DNA of 64,000 bases, taken from contig NZ_CP062221.1 in the NCBI RefSeq assembly GCF_021590045.1, forward strand, positions 2,542,001 through 2,606,000, given 5' to 3'. Position 1 is the stretch's first letter; every line of letters starts with the position of its first letter. The DNA comes from Cellulomonas palmilytica (lineage in GTDB: Bacteria > Actinomycetota > Actinomycetes > Actinomycetales > Cellulomonadaceae). Position numbers and translations under genes: made by a program. The notes below the pieces were generated by a model. That model saw nothing but the letters and a program-made list of their open reading frames with translations, made no database searches and was not told where the DNA came from. This document shows, piece by piece, positions 33,299 to 41,804 of the stretch.

Positions 33299-34387
33299 TC
33301 AGGAGTGCCGCGAGAGCGCGGCGCGCGTCGCGGCGAGCAGGTCGTCGACGTCCTGCTCGGTCGTGTCGAACGCGCACATGAGACGCACGGTGCCGTGCGT
33401 CCAGTCGTAGAACCGCCAGCGCCGACGCAGGTCGTCGGCCACGGCCGGGGCGAGCCGGGCGAACACGCCGTTCGCCTGCGCGGGGTGCAGCAGCTCGACC
33501 CCCGCGTCCCGCAGCCCGGCGGCGAGCCGGGCGGCCATCGCGTTCGCGTGCGCCGCGGAGCGCAGCCACAGGTCGCCCTCGTACAGCGCGACGAGCTGCG
33601 CGGACAGGAACCGCATCTTCGACGCGAGCTGCATGTCCATCTTGCGCAGGTAGGGCATGCCGGTCGCGGCGGCGGGGTCGAGCACGACGACGGCCTCCGC
33701 GAACAGCGTGCCGTTCTTGGTGCCGCCGAGCGAGACGACGTCGACGCCCGCGTCGGTCGTGAGCGCCCGCAACGGGACGCCGAGCGACGCGGCCGCGTTC
33801 GCGAGCCGGGCCCCGTCGACGTGCACCTTGAGGCCGAGCGCGTGCGCGTGCTGGGCGACCGCACGGATCTCGTCGGGCGTGTACACCGTGCCGACCTCGG
33901 TCGACTCGGTCAGCGACACGACGCCGGGCTGTGCGCGGTGCTCGTCGCCGAACCCCCACGCCTCGCGGTCGACGAGCTCGGGCGTGAGCTTGCCGTCGGA
34001 CGTCGGGACGGGCAGCAGCTTGAGGCCCGCGACGCGCTCGGGCGCGCCGTTCTCGTCGGTGTGGATGTGCGCGTCGCTCGAGCACACGACCGCGCCCCAC
34101 GGCGGCAGGACCGCCTGCAGGCTGAGGACGTTCGCGCCCGTGCCGTTGAACACCGGGAACGCCTCGGCCAGCTCACCGAAGTGCGCCCGCACGACGTCCT
34201 GCAGCCGCGCGGTCCACGCGTCGGCACCGTAGGACGTCTCGTGCCCGCCGTTCGCGGCGACGAGCGCGGCCATGACCTCGGGGTGGGCTCCCGCGTAGTT
34301 GTCGGACGCGAAGTCGCGGCGCGTCGGGTCGTGCGCCGGTGCGAGGTCGGTGCTCGTGGTGGGTTCCGTCGTGGGGTGCGCAGTCAC
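33299..34387 (-). CDS. Low-specificity threonine aldolase
   Basis: PLP-dependent cytosolic enzyme of 362 residues splitting threonine or allo-threonine to glycine and acetaldehyde. Fold type I features are FNGTGANVLSLQA, SDAHIHTDENGAPE, VHVDGARLANA and the Schiff-base Lys in SLGGTKNGT. GTG at 34387 gives a 25-residue tail before FASDNYAGAHPEV, where the family usually begins. It stands alone, convergent with the cellulases and divergent from the DUF6328 gene. Confidence 0.92.
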   Translation of the reverse strand: MTAHPTTEPTTSTDLAPAHDPTRRDFASDNYAGAHPEVMAALVAANGGHETSYGADAWTARLQDVVRAHFGELAEAFPVFNGTGANVLSLQAVLPPWGAVVCSSDAHIHTDENGAPERVAGLKLLPVPTSDGKLTPELVDREAWGFGDEHRAQPGVVSLTESTEVGTVYTPDEIRAVAQHAHALGLKVHVDGARLANAAASLGVPLRALTTDAGVDVVSLGGTKNGTLFAEAVVVLDPAAATGMPYLRKMDMQLASKMRFLSAQLVALYEGDLWLRSAAHANAMAARLAAGLRDAGVELLHPAQANGVFARLAPAVADDLRRRWRFYDWTHGTVRLMCAFDTTEQDVDDLLAATRAALSRHS

Positions 34388-34536
34388 GCCCCCAGTCTCC
34401 CCCGTGCGCGCCGCGCTCCGGCCACGCGGGGGTCGCGGACGGCTGTCGGGCGGCTGTCGGGTGTTCGTGGAGGGATGGTCGCCGCGCGCGCCCGGCCGGG
34501 CTGCGGGATGATCCAGGCCGACCGCGAGGAGGACAG

Positions 34537-35049
34537 GTGCGCCCCGACGACCGCAACGAGACCTTCACCGAGCGCATGGACCGCAACTGGGACGAGCTGC
34601 TGCAGGAGCTGCGGGTCACCCAGACCGGTGCGCAGATCCTCACCGGCTTCCTGCTGACGATCCCGTTCCAGCAGCGGTTCGGCGACCTGGACGCCTACCA
34701 GCAGGACCTGTACCTGGTGCTGGTGCTGCTGGCGATCCTCGCGACCGCGCTGATCGTCGCGCCCGTGAGCCTGCACCGCGTGCTGTTCCGCAGGCGCATG
34801 AAGCCCCAGCTCGTGGACGCGGGGAACGTGCTCGCGCGGCTCGGGCTCGCGGTGCTGGCGGTCACGCTCGCCGGCAGCGCGTCGTTCGTGTTCGACGTCG
34901 TGCTCGACCGCGTCGCCGGGGTCGTCGTCGGCGTGAGCGGGCTCGTGGTGCTCGCCGTGTGCTGGTGGGTGCTGCCGCAGCTGCTCGCGCGCCGCGCGCA
35001 GGGACGACGAAGGCCCGACCCCCGCACTGCGGGGACCGGGCCTTCGTGA
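34537..35049 (+). CDS. DUF6328 membrane protein
   Basis: Actinobacterial membrane protein of 170 residues and unknown function. The diagnostic N-terminus ELLQELRVTQTGAQILTGFLLTIPFQQRF is followed by four predicted helices. GTG at 34537 has GAGGAGG seven bases upstream. The last codons and the stop are part of a terminator hairpin shared with the convergent HU gene, so the 3' end of the coding sequence doubles as a termination signal. Confidence 0.88.
   Translation: MRPDDRNETFTERMDRNWDELLQELRVTQTGAQILTGFLLTIPFQQRFGDLDAYQQDLYLVLVLLAILATALIVAPVSLHRVLFRRRMKPQLVDAGNVLARLGLAVLAVTLAGSASFVFDVVLDRVAGVVVGVSGLVVLAVCWWVLPQLLARRAQGRRRPDPRTAGTGPS
35007..35047. terminator. Bidirectional terminator overlapping a coding end
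   Basis: ACGAAGGCCCG and CGGGCCTTCGT with an inner CCCCGC/GCGGGG stem. It overlaps the DUF6328 stop codon and lies ten bases from the HU stop. Confidence 0.85.
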
Positions 35050-35056
35050 GGCTGCG

Positions 35057-35338
35057 TCAGCCCTGGACGGCGCGCTTGAGCGTGCTGCCCGCGGTCAGCT
35101 TCACGCGGTGGCCGGCCGGGATGTCGAGCTTCTCGCCGGTCTGGGGGTTGATGCCCGTGCGCGCGGCGCGCTCGGCGCTCCCGATCGCCAGGAAGCCCGG
35201 GATCGAGACGGTCTCGCCGGCGGCGAGCTGCTCGACGACGACGTCCTGGAACGCGCGCAGCACCTTGTCGGTGTCGGTCGCGGTCAGGCCCGCCTTGGCG
35301 GCAACTGCCTGGACGAGCTCGGTGCGGTTGAGGCTCAC
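35057..35338 (-). CDS. hup: Nucleoid protein HU (short form)
   Basis: Histone-like DNA-bending protein of 93 residues: NRTELVQAVAAKAGLT, FQDVVVEQLAAGETVSIPGFLAIG and RTGINPQTGEKLDIPAGHRVKLTAGSTLKRAV. It lacks the Lys/Ala-rich tail found in the long HupB of mycobacteria, so a second long paralogue elsewhere is possible. GTG at 35338 has GGAG ten bases upstream. Confidence 0.95.
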   Translation of the reverse strand: MSLNRTELVQAVAAKAGLTATDTDKVLRAFQDVVVEQLAAGETVSIPGFLAIGSAERAARTGINPQTGEKLDIPAGHRVKLTAGSTLKRAVQG

Positions 35339-35454
35339 GTGAGTTCGACTCCTGTCTTGTCCTACGGCCGGCGGTCTCGGCGGCCGCAGGGGCGACCCTA
35401 GCCCGCCGGACGGGGGCCTTCGCGCACGTCAGACGTCGTGGCGTGCGATCTTCG

Positions 35455-36546
35455 TCACGCGTGCGTGCGCGCCAGGAGCCGCTCGACCGGCCAGGTGTTG
35501 ACCACACGCGCCGAGTCGATGCCGTGCCGGACGGCCCGCAGGCACCCCGTGAGCTGCCAGTCGAGCTGACCGGGCGCGTGCGCGTCGGTGTCGATCGCGA
35601 AGTCGCAGCCGGCCTCGACCGCGAGCGCGAGCAGGTCGTGCGGGGGGTCGAGGCGGTCGGGGCGGCAGTTGATCTCGACGGCGACGCCGTTCTCGGCGCA
35701 CGCCGCGAACACGGCGCGCGCGTCGAACTCGCTCTGGGGCCGTTCGCGGCCCAGCAGCCGGCGCCCGGTGCAGTGGCCGAGCACGTCGGTGGCCGGGTCG
35801 CGCACGGCGGCGATCATCCGCCGGGTCATGGCTGCGCGGTCCATGCGGAGCTTGGAGTGCACGGAAGCGACGACGACGTCGAGCTCGCCGAGCAGGTCCG
35901 GGTCCTGGTCGAGCGTGCCGTCGTCGAGGATGTCGACCTCGATGCCGGTCAGGACACGGAACGGTGTGACGGCGCGGTTGAGCGCCGCGACCTGGTCGAG
36001 CTGGGCGCGCAGGCGTGCGGCGGACAGCCCGTTGGCGACGGTGAGGCGTGGCGAGTGGTCGGTGATCGCCTGGTACTCGTGGCCGAGCTCGAGCGCGGCG
36101 AGCAGCATCTCCTGGACGGAGGCGCCGCCGTCGCTCGCGTCGGAGTGCGCGTGCAGGTCGCCTCGGAGCGCGTCGCGCAGCGTGCGGGCGGCCGCGGCGT
36201 CCGCGCCCGCGGAGTCGAGCGCGGCGGTGACGGACTCCCCGAGCTCGCGCTCGAGCTGAACGAGATAGGGGACGTCCTTGCCGCGCCAGGCGAGCTCGAC
36301 GACCCCGGCGGTGCGGGCGCCGACCGACGGCAGCTCGGTGAGCCCGCCTGCTGCGACGAGCGCGGCGACGCGTGCGGGTGTCTGCTGCTCGACGACGCTC
36401 GCGGCGGTGCGGAACGCCTCGCTGCGGTAGGACGTGGCCTGCGCGCGCTCGAGCAGGAACGCCACGCGTCGCAGGGCCGCGACGGCGCGGTCGCGGCGCT
36501 GCGCGTCGTCGGCTCCGGTGGCGCGCGACGAGACCGGCGGGGTCAC
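35455..36546 (-). CDS. PolX-like HhH + PHP protein lacking the polymerase palm
   Basis: A 363-residue protein with an N-terminal helix-hairpin-helix region (LTELPSVGARTAGVVELAWRG) like the start of bacterial PolX, and a C-terminal PHP phosphoesterase (GDLHAHSDASDGG, ITDHSPRL, VVASVHSKL, CRPDRLDPP, IDTDAHAPGQ). The nucleotidyltransferase palm of PolX is missing. The PHP site could remove 3' phosphates or nucleotides from DNA ends. GTG at 36546 overlaps the ku stop as GTGA, so it is translated with Ku. A role in end trimming during NHEJ is an inference from that coupling. Confidence 0.9.
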   Translation of the reverse strand: MTPPVSSRATGADDAQRRDRAVAALRRVAFLLERAQATSYRSEAFRTAASVVEQQTPARVAALVAAGGLTELPSVGARTAGVVELAWRGKDVPYLVQLERELGESVTAALDSAGADAAAARTLRDALRGDLHAHSDASDGGASVQEMLLAALELGHEYQAITDHSPRLTVANGLSAARLRAQLDQVAALNRAVTPFRVLTGIEVDILDDGTLDQDPDLLGELDVVVASVHSKLRMDRAAMTRRMIAAVRDPATDVLGHCTGRRLLGRERPQSEFDARAVFAACAENGVAVEINCRPDRLDPPHDLLALAVEAGCDFAIDTDAHAPGQLDWQLTGCLRAVRHGIDSARVVNTWPVERLLARTHA

Positions 36547-37487
36547 GACGCCTTGGCCTTGGCCTTCTTGCGGGTCGGCTTGGGCGCGTCGTCGTCGGAC
36601 GCCTTCTTGCGCGAGCGCGACTTCGCGGCGGGCTTGTCGGCGGCGGGCTCGTCGGCGTCGGCCCCCTGCTCACGGCCCTCGTCGGCGGGTCCCTCGCCGC
36701 GGGCGGTGCGCGCCTTCTCGACGCTGCGCTGCAGCGCGGCGAGCAGGTCGACGACCTCGGCGCCCTCGCCGCCCTCGGGCGCGGCGGGCTGCGGCAGCGA
36801 CCGGGTGTCGCCCGAGGACACCTTGGCCTCGATGAGCTGCGTGAGCGCCGCCTCGTACCGGTCCTCGAACTGCGAGGGGTCGAAGTCCGAGGCGAGCGAG
36901 TCGACGAGCGACTTCGCCATCGACAGCTCGGCGGGCTTGACGGTGACGTCGGCGTCGAGGATCGGGAAGTCCGCGGCGCGCACCTCGTCGGGCCACAGCA
37001 GGGTCTGCAGGCAGATGACCTTGTCGCGCACGCGCAGCACCGCCATCGTCTCGCGCTGGCGCAGGGCGACCTTGACGACCGCCATCCGGTCGGCCTCCTC
37101 GAGCGCACCGCGCAGCAGCGCGTACGGCTTCGCGGCGGTCTTGTCGGGCTCGAGGTAGTACGTCTTGCCGAGCAGGATCGGGTCGACCTGGTCGGCGGGC
37201 ACGAACTCGAGCACCTCGATCTCGCGCTCGGTCGAGAGCGGCAGGCGCGAGAAGTCCTCGTCGGTGAGGATCACGAGCTCGCCGTCCGCGGTCTCGTAGC
37301 CCTTGGAGATCTCGTCCATCGTCACGGGCTCGCCGTCCACGCTGCAGACCTTGCGGTAGCGGATGCGCCCGCCGTCGGCGGCGTGCACCTGGTGCAGCGT
37401 GACCTCGTGCTCCCCGGTCGCGGCGTACAGCCGGACCGGGACGTTGACGAGGCCGAACGCGACCGCGCCCTTCCAGATCGCCCGCAT
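36543..37487 (-). CDS. ku: DNA end-binding protein Ku
   Basis: A homodimeric ring protein of 314 residues that binds double-strand breaks and recruits LigD-type enzymes. The Ku core covers about residues 1-250 (MRAIWKGAVAFGLVNVPVRLY, YYLEPDKTAAKPYALLRGAL). The C-terminal 60 residues are Lys- and Asp-rich, as in actinobacterial Ku tails that contact DNA. ATG at 37487 has GGAGG seven bases upstream. It is divergent from the ligase/polymerase pair with a 179-base gap. Confidence 0.96.
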   Translation of the reverse strand: MRAIWKGAVAFGLVNVPVRLYAATGEHEVTLHQVHAADGGRIRYRKVCSVDGEPVTMDEISKGYETADGELVILTDEDFSRLPLSTEREIEVLEFVPADQVDPILLGKTYYLEPDKTAAKPYALLRGALEEADRMAVVKVALRQRETMAVLRVRDKVICLQTLLWPDEVRAADFPILDADVTVKPAELSMAKSLVDSLASDFDPSQFEDRYEAALTQLIEAKVSSGDTRSLPQPAAPEGGEGAEVVDLLAALQRSVEKARTARGEGPADEGREQGADADEPAADKPAAKSRSRKKASDDDAPKPTRKKAKAKAS

Positions 37488-37666
37488 CGTGCGCCTCCGT
37501 CGTTCGTGCGTCCCGCCTGACCTGCGGTCCGACCTGTTCTCCAGCCTGCCAGGGGCACGCCGTCCGCGCTCGTGGCGACGCGCGGCATCCCCCGTCGGGG
37601 TGCACCGCGGATCTGTGCGGCGCTCCCCCGCGCGCCCGCGGACCCCGTCCTGGGCAGGATGGACCC

Positions 37667-38599
37667 GTGCTCCCCATGCTGGCCACCCCCGCGACCTCGG
37701 GCGAGCTGCCGCGCGGTCCCGCGTGGGCGTTCGAGGTCAAGTGGGACGGCGTGCGCGTGATCGCGGACACCACGGGCGGTGGGCTGCGGCTGTGGAGCCG
37801 CGCCGAGCGTGAGGTGACGCCCGCGTACCCGGAGCTCGCGGGCCTCGTGTCCCTGCCGGACACGTTGCTCGACGGCGAGGTCGTCGCGATGGACGCGGGC
37901 ATCCCGTCGTTCCCGGCGATCGCGGAGCGCATGCACGTGCGTGACCCGCGCCGCGCGGCCGAGCTCGCGCGCGTGCGACCGGTGACGTACCTCGTGTTCG
38001 ACGCGCTGCGGGTCGCGGGCGTGGACCTCGCGTCGCGCCCGTACGACGAGCGCCGCGCGGTGCTCGAGGCGCTCACGCTGCCCGACCACGTGGCACTCTC
38101 ACCGGTCTACACCGACGGCGACGAGCTCTGGTCGGTCACGGGGGCGCACGGGCTGGAGGGCGTCGTCGCGAAGCGTCGTGCGTCGCCGTACCGGCCGGGC
38201 GTCCGCTCGCCCGACTGGGTCAAGGCGGCGCACCGCCACCACGTCGCGGTGCTCGTGGGCGGGTGGCGCGAGGAGACCAACGGGTCGGGCCGGCTCGGCG
38301 CGCTGCTGCTCGGCGCGCGTGACGCCGCGGGGTCCCTGCGATATCTCGGCCGTGCGGGCAGCGGGATCACGGGCGCGCTCGCGCGCCGCCTGCACGACGC
38401 GGTCGCGCCGCTCGGCACGGCTGTGAGCCCGTTCGACGACGAGGTACCGCGCGTCGACGCGCGCGGCACGCACTGGTGCACGCCGACGCTCGTCGTGCAG
38501 GTGCGCTACCTGACCCGCACACCCCAGGGCCGGCTGCGCCAGCCGGTCGTGCTGGGCGCGCGGGACGACACGAGCCCGGACCCCTGGGAGGCGGCATGA
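37667..38599 (+). CDS. ATP-dependent DNA ligase (LigD ligase-domain type)
   Basis: A 310-residue ligase sealing nicks after NHEJ: adenylation Lys in FEVKWDGVRVI, LLDGEVVAMD, GLEGVVAKRRASPY and an OB-fold C-terminus (GRLGALLLGARD). It stands alone rather than fused as in mycobacterial LigD. The usual 3'-phosphoesterase domain is absent from this and the next gene. GTG at 37667 follows CAGGAT by six bases, so the message is probably leaderless. The stop overlaps the next ATG as ATGA. Confidence 0.93.
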   Translation: MLPMLATPATSGELPRGPAWAFEVKWDGVRVIADTTGGGLRLWSRAEREVTPAYPELAGLVSLPDTLLDGEVVAMDAGIPSFPAIAERMHVRDPRRAAELARVRPVTYLVFDALRVAGVDLASRPYDERRAVLEALTLPDHVALSPVYTDGDELWSVTGAHGLEGVVAKRRASPYRPGVRSPDWVKAAHRHHVAVLVGGWREETNGSGRLGALLLGARDAAGSLRYLGRAGSGITGALARRLHDAVAPLGTAVSPFDDEVPRVDARGTHWCTPTLVVQVRYLTRTPQGRLRQPVVLGARDDTSPDPWEAA

Positions 38600-39501
38600 C
38601 ACCGGAGCGCCAGACGTTCGACGTGGGCGGCACGCAGGTGCGCGTCTCGCACCTCGACAAGGTGCTGTACCCGTCGACGGGCACGACGAAGGCGGAGCTC
38701 ATCGACTACGTCGTGCGCGTCGCGCCCGCGCTGCTGCGTCAGCTCGAGGACCGGCCGGTCACCCGCATCCGGTTCCCCGACGGCGTGGACGGCCAGCCGT
38801 TCTTCGAGAAGAACGTGCCTCGGGGTGCGCCGGACTGGCTGCGGCACCGGGTGCTGCCGGCCGCGCCGGGCAACGACGACGAGGGCACGGAGCTCGACCT
38901 GCCGTTCCTCGACGACCTCGCGGGCCTGGTGTGGGCGACGAACGCGGGTGCGCTCGAGCTGCACACGCCGCAGTGGTCCGTCACGCGCGGCGGCAAGGTG
39001 CGGGGCGCGGACCGGCTCGTCGTCGACCTCGACCCGGGCACGGGCGCGGGTCTCGCGGAGTGCGTGCAGGTCGCGCACCTCGTCGCGCGGCGGCTCGCGA
39101 AGGACGGCCTGACGACGACCGTGCCCGTCACGTCGGGCAGCAAGGGCATGCAGCTGTACGCGCCGCTCCCCCGCCGTCGCCCCGCGGTCGAGGTGCGTCA
39201 GTACGCGCGGGACCTGGCGCACGAGCTCGCGCGCGAGCACCCGCAGCTCGTCGTCGCCGTCATGCGCAAGGACCTGCGCGGGGGCAAGGTGCTGCTCGAC
39301 TGGTCGCAGAACCACCCCGCGAAGACGACGATCACGCCGTACTCGCTGCGCGGGCGGCACGAGCCGCGGGTAGCGGCGCCGCGCTGGTGGGACGAGGTGG
39401 GCCCGGGCCTGGCGCAGCTGTCCCCCACGGACGTCGCGCGGCGGCTCGCGGAGCGTGGCGACCCGTTCGAGGACGGGGCCGGCCGGCCCTCGGCCACCTG
39501 A
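38596..39501 (+). CDS. LigD-type NHEJ primase-polymerase
   Basis: A 301-residue archaeo-eukaryotic primase-like polymerase that fills gaps at broken ends. LDKVLYPSTGTTKAELIDYVVRVAPALL is the family start, and the metal-binding Asp pair is in VVDLDPGTG. VPVTSGSKGMQLYAPL and LDWSQNHPAKTTITPYSLRGR complete the active site. ATG at 38596 overlaps the ligase stop, so both parts of a split LigD are made together. With the divergent ku-PHP pair this is a full four-gene NHEJ cluster. Confidence 0.95.
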   Translation: MTPERQTFDVGGTQVRVSHLDKVLYPSTGTTKAELIDYVVRVAPALLRQLEDRPVTRIRFPDGVDGQPFFEKNVPRGAPDWLRHRVLPAAPGNDDEGTELDLPFLDDLAGLVWATNAGALELHTPQWSVTRGGKVRGADRLVVDLDPGTGAGLAECVQVAHLVARRLAKDGLTTTVPVTSGSKGMQLYAPLPRRRPAVEVRQYARDLAHELAREHPQLVVAVMRKDLRGGKVLLDWSQNHPAKTTITPYSLRGRHEPRVAAPRWWDEVGPGLAQLSPTDVARRLAERGDPFEDGAGRPSAT

Positions 39502-39628
39502 TCGGTTCGTGCGCCGTGGTCGCCCGGGGCGTCGTCCCGTCTGCGATGGCGAGGCGTCGCGACGTGCGGCAGCGTGGACTCCCCGGGCCGACGACGACGG
39601 CCCGCGACGACGAGACGAGGAGCCCGAC

Positions 39629-40213
39629 ATGGCGCGCAAGGACCTGCCGAAGTACACCGTCCCTTCGCTGACCCCCGAGGACGGCGCGGCGGTCGCGGCG
39701 ATCCTCCAGGAGCGGCTGGACGCCCTCAACGACCTCGCGCTGACGCTGAAGCACATCCACTGGAACGTCGTGGGCCCGCACTTCATCGCGGTGCACGAGA
39801 TGATCGACCCTCAGGTCGACGCCGTGCGTGCCATGGTGGACGCGATCGCCGAGAGGATCGCTACGCTCGGCGTCGCACCGGTGGGAACTCCGGGTGCGCT
39901 CGTGAAGAACCGCACGTGGGACGACTACAGCATCGGCCGTGCGTCCACCACGGAGCACCTGGGCGCGCTCGACGAGGTCTACGTCGGCGTCATCACCGCG
40001 CACCGCAAGGCCGCCGCCGACACCGAGGAGCTCGACACCGTGACCAACGACCTGCTGGTCGGCCACCTGCACGAGCTGGAGCTGTTCCACTGGTTCGTCC
40101 GCGCGCACCTCGAGTCGTCGGGCGGCGCGCTGAGCACCGCCGGCGCGACCACCGAGAAGGAGGCCGCACGTGCGGCCTCGGGCGCGGCGCGCAAGGCCTC
40201 GGCGGCCAGGTGA
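39629..40213 (+). CDS. dps: Dps ferritin-like DNA-binding protein
   Basis: A 194-residue dodecameric iron-storage and DNA-protecting protein. The intersubunit ferroxidase ligands are in LKHIHWNVVGPHFIAVHEMIDPQVDAVRAMVDAIAER. The C-terminal 25 residues are Ala/Lys/Arg-rich and may bind DNA. ATG at 39629 has GAGGAG about six bases upstream, so it is preferred over an upstream in-frame start at 39455. Its stop overlaps the next start as GTGA. It lies beside the DNA repair cluster. Confidence 0.95.
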   Translation: MARKDLPKYTVPSLTPEDGAAVAAILQERLDALNDLALTLKHIHWNVVGPHFIAVHEMIDPQVDAVRAMVDAIAERIATLGVAPVGTPGALVKNRTWDDYSIGRASTTEHLGALDEVYVGVITAHRKAAADTEELDTVTNDLLVGHLHELELFHWFVRAHLESSGGALSTAGATTEKEAARAASGAARKASAAR

Positions 40214-41397
40214 GCCCACGCACGACGGACGGAGCCCGGCCGGGCGCCCACGACGAGCGGGCCGACGAGCGCGGCGACGACCTGCGCGCGGTCCGGCCCG
40301 GGGCGTCGCGGCCGGGCTCGGCCGACCCCGCGGCGCGGCTGCACCTCGCGGCCCGGCTCGAGGACGCGATCGACCGCCGGGTCGCGGCGGTGCTGCGGCG
40401 ACGCGGCTGGACGCTGCGGATCGAGCCGTACGCGGGGTACGGCGCTCCGGGCTGGGTCCGGGTGTTCGCCCGCACGCTGCTGGCCGCGCCCGTGGTGCAC
40501 GAGGAGGACCTGCCCGGCGCGGGCGCTGCCGCGCAGGCCGGCGCGCGCACCGCAGCGGCGCTGCGCGGCTGGCGGTCGTTCGCGACCGCGCAGGTCGCGG
40601 GCGCGCACCTCGAGGTGCGGGTCGGTGAGCGGGTGCACCACGTGGTCACCGACCGCGGCGGCTACCTGGACGTGCGGCTCGAGAGCGACCTGGAGCCCGG
40701 GTGGCACGACGTCGAGCTGCGCGCGGCGGACGGCGCCTTCGCGACCGCGCCGGTGCACGTCATCGGGCCCGACGTGCGCTCGGGCATCGTGAGCGACATC
40801 GACGACACGGTGCTCGTCACGCGCCTGCCCCGCATCTTCGTCGCGGCGTGGAACACGCTCGTGCGGCACGAGAACGCCCGCGAGCCCGTCCCCGGCATGG
40901 CCGGCCTGTACGCACGGCTCGTCGCCGGTCGGGACCTGCCGGTGGTGTACCTGTCGACCGGGGCGTGGAACGCCGCGCCCGCGATCGGTCGCTTCCTGCG
41001 GCGCTTCGGTTTCCCCCCGGGTCCGATGCTGCTGACCGACTGGGGCCCGACGAACACGGGCTGGTTCCGCAGCGGGCGCGAGCACAAGCTGTCGCAGCTG
41101 CGCCGGCTGACCGAGGAGCTCCCCCAGGTGTCCTGGGTGCTGGTCGGCGACGACGGGCAGCACGACCCGCAGATCTACGCGCACGCCGCGCAGGAGCGCC
41201 CCGAGCGGGTCCGCGCGATCCTCGTGCGCCAGCTGACGTTCGCCGAGCACGTGCTCGCGCACGGGCTGCCCGTCCCGGCCTCGGGCTCGGTGCGCGCGGA
41301 GGACCGCGCGTCGCGCGGCGGGATCCCCGTGCTGCAGGGCGCGGACGGCTACGAGCTGCTGCGCGCCGTGCAGCGCGCGCAGATCACCCTCGAGTAG
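40210..41397 (+). CDS. DUF2183 (App1-type) phosphatase domain protein
   Basis: A 395-residue cytosolic protein with a HAD-like App1/DUF2183 phosphatase domain: SDIDDTVLVTRLP holds the DxDxT nucleophile motif, YLSTGAWNAAP the second motif, and WVLVGDDGQHDPQIY the acidic metal-binding motif. The yeast relative App1 is a phosphatidate phosphatase, but the bacterial substrate is not established. An N-terminal beta-rich part (about 85-190) precedes it. GTG at 40210 overlaps the dps stop by four bases, which is odd company for a lipid phosphatase. Confidence 0.9.
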   Translation: MSPRTTDGARPGAHDERADERGDDLRAVRPGASRPGSADPAARLHLAARLEDAIDRRVAAVLRRRGWTLRIEPYAGYGAPGWVRVFARTLLAAPVVHEEDLPGAGAAAQAGARTAAALRGWRSFATAQVAGAHLEVRVGERVHHVVTDRGGYLDVRLESDLEPGWHDVELRAADGAFATAPVHVIGPDVRSGIVSDIDDTVLVTRLPRIFVAAWNTLVRHENAREPVPGMAGLYARLVAGRDLPVVYLSTGAWNAAPAIGRFLRRFGFPPGPMLLTDWGPTNTGWFRSGREHKLSQLRRLTEELPQVSWVLVGDDGQHDPQIYAHAAQERPERVRAILVRQLTFAEHVLAHGLPVPASGSVRAEDRASRGGIPVLQGADGYELLRAVQRAQITLE

Positions 41398-41420
41398 GGC
41401 CCTCGAGTAGGGCCCTCGAG
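41387..41420. repeat. 13-base tandem repeat, three copies
   Basis: CCCTCGAGTAGGG repeats with period 13, and the third copy has one change. The first copy contains the DUF2183 gene's TAG stop. Each copy carries CTCGAG. Confidence 0.8.
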
Positions 41421-41425
41421 CAGGA

Positions 41426-41632
41426 TCAGAGCCGGTCCGGGTCGTCCCACTCGTCGTTGCTCGAGACGGGCTCGTCGTCGGGCAGGAGCTCGGTCGCGGT
41501 GAGCGAGCGCGGTGCCCTGCTCGGGTCTCCCCCGGACCGCGCGTCGGCGGCGGCGAGCACCGCGTCGTCGGGGAGGCGCTCGGCGATGCGCTCGGCGGCC
41601 GGGTTCGAGACGAGGTCGTGATCGCGCGGCAT
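41426..41632 (-). CDS. Small acidic hypothetical protein (68 aa)
   Basis: A 68-residue hydrophilic protein (MPRDHDLVSNPAAERIAERLPDDAVLAAADARSGG) ending SSNDEWDDPDRL. No domain is recognised. ATG at 41632 follows TAGAAC by six bases on the minus strand, the same leaderless spacing seen at other genes here, which supports it as real. It is convergent with the DUF2183 gene and divergent from mqo. Confidence 0.6.
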   Translation of the reverse strand: MPRDHDLVSNPAAERIAERLPDDAVLAAADARSGGDPSRAPRSLTATELLPDDEPVSSNDEWDDPDRL

Positions 41633-41742
41633 GCCAACGTTCTACCCGGTCAGGGGCGGTCCCGCACCCTTTCGGGCACATCGGGCGGGACCGACGCGCG
41701 ACATCCGCCCTGCTCAGGGCACCGCCAGAGACCAAGGTCACA

Positions 41743-41758
41743 TGTCGGGAAGATCACA
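41743..41758. promoter_or_regulatory. Weak Crp/GlxR-like site before mqo
   Basis: TGTCGGGAAGATCACA matches TGTGA-N6-TCACA at eight of ten informative bases. It lies about 54 bases before the inferred mqo start of transcription. Confidence 0.25.
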
Positions 41759-41791
41759 GATGCCTCGCGGTGAAGATTCTCGACATCAACT

Positions 41792-41797
41792 TACGAT
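41792..41797 (+). promoter_or_regulatory. -10 box for leaderless mqo
   Basis: TACGAT ends seven bases before the GTG at 41805 and fixes that start over an in-frame ATG at 41631. Confidence 0.6.
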
Positions 41798-41804
41798 CGA
41801 GAGC

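Noticed and set aside
31494-34100. An 868-codon minus-strand frame opposite GH5
   Set aside because: No recognisable domain, and it overlaps a clear GH5-CBM2 gene and the threonine aldolase gene.
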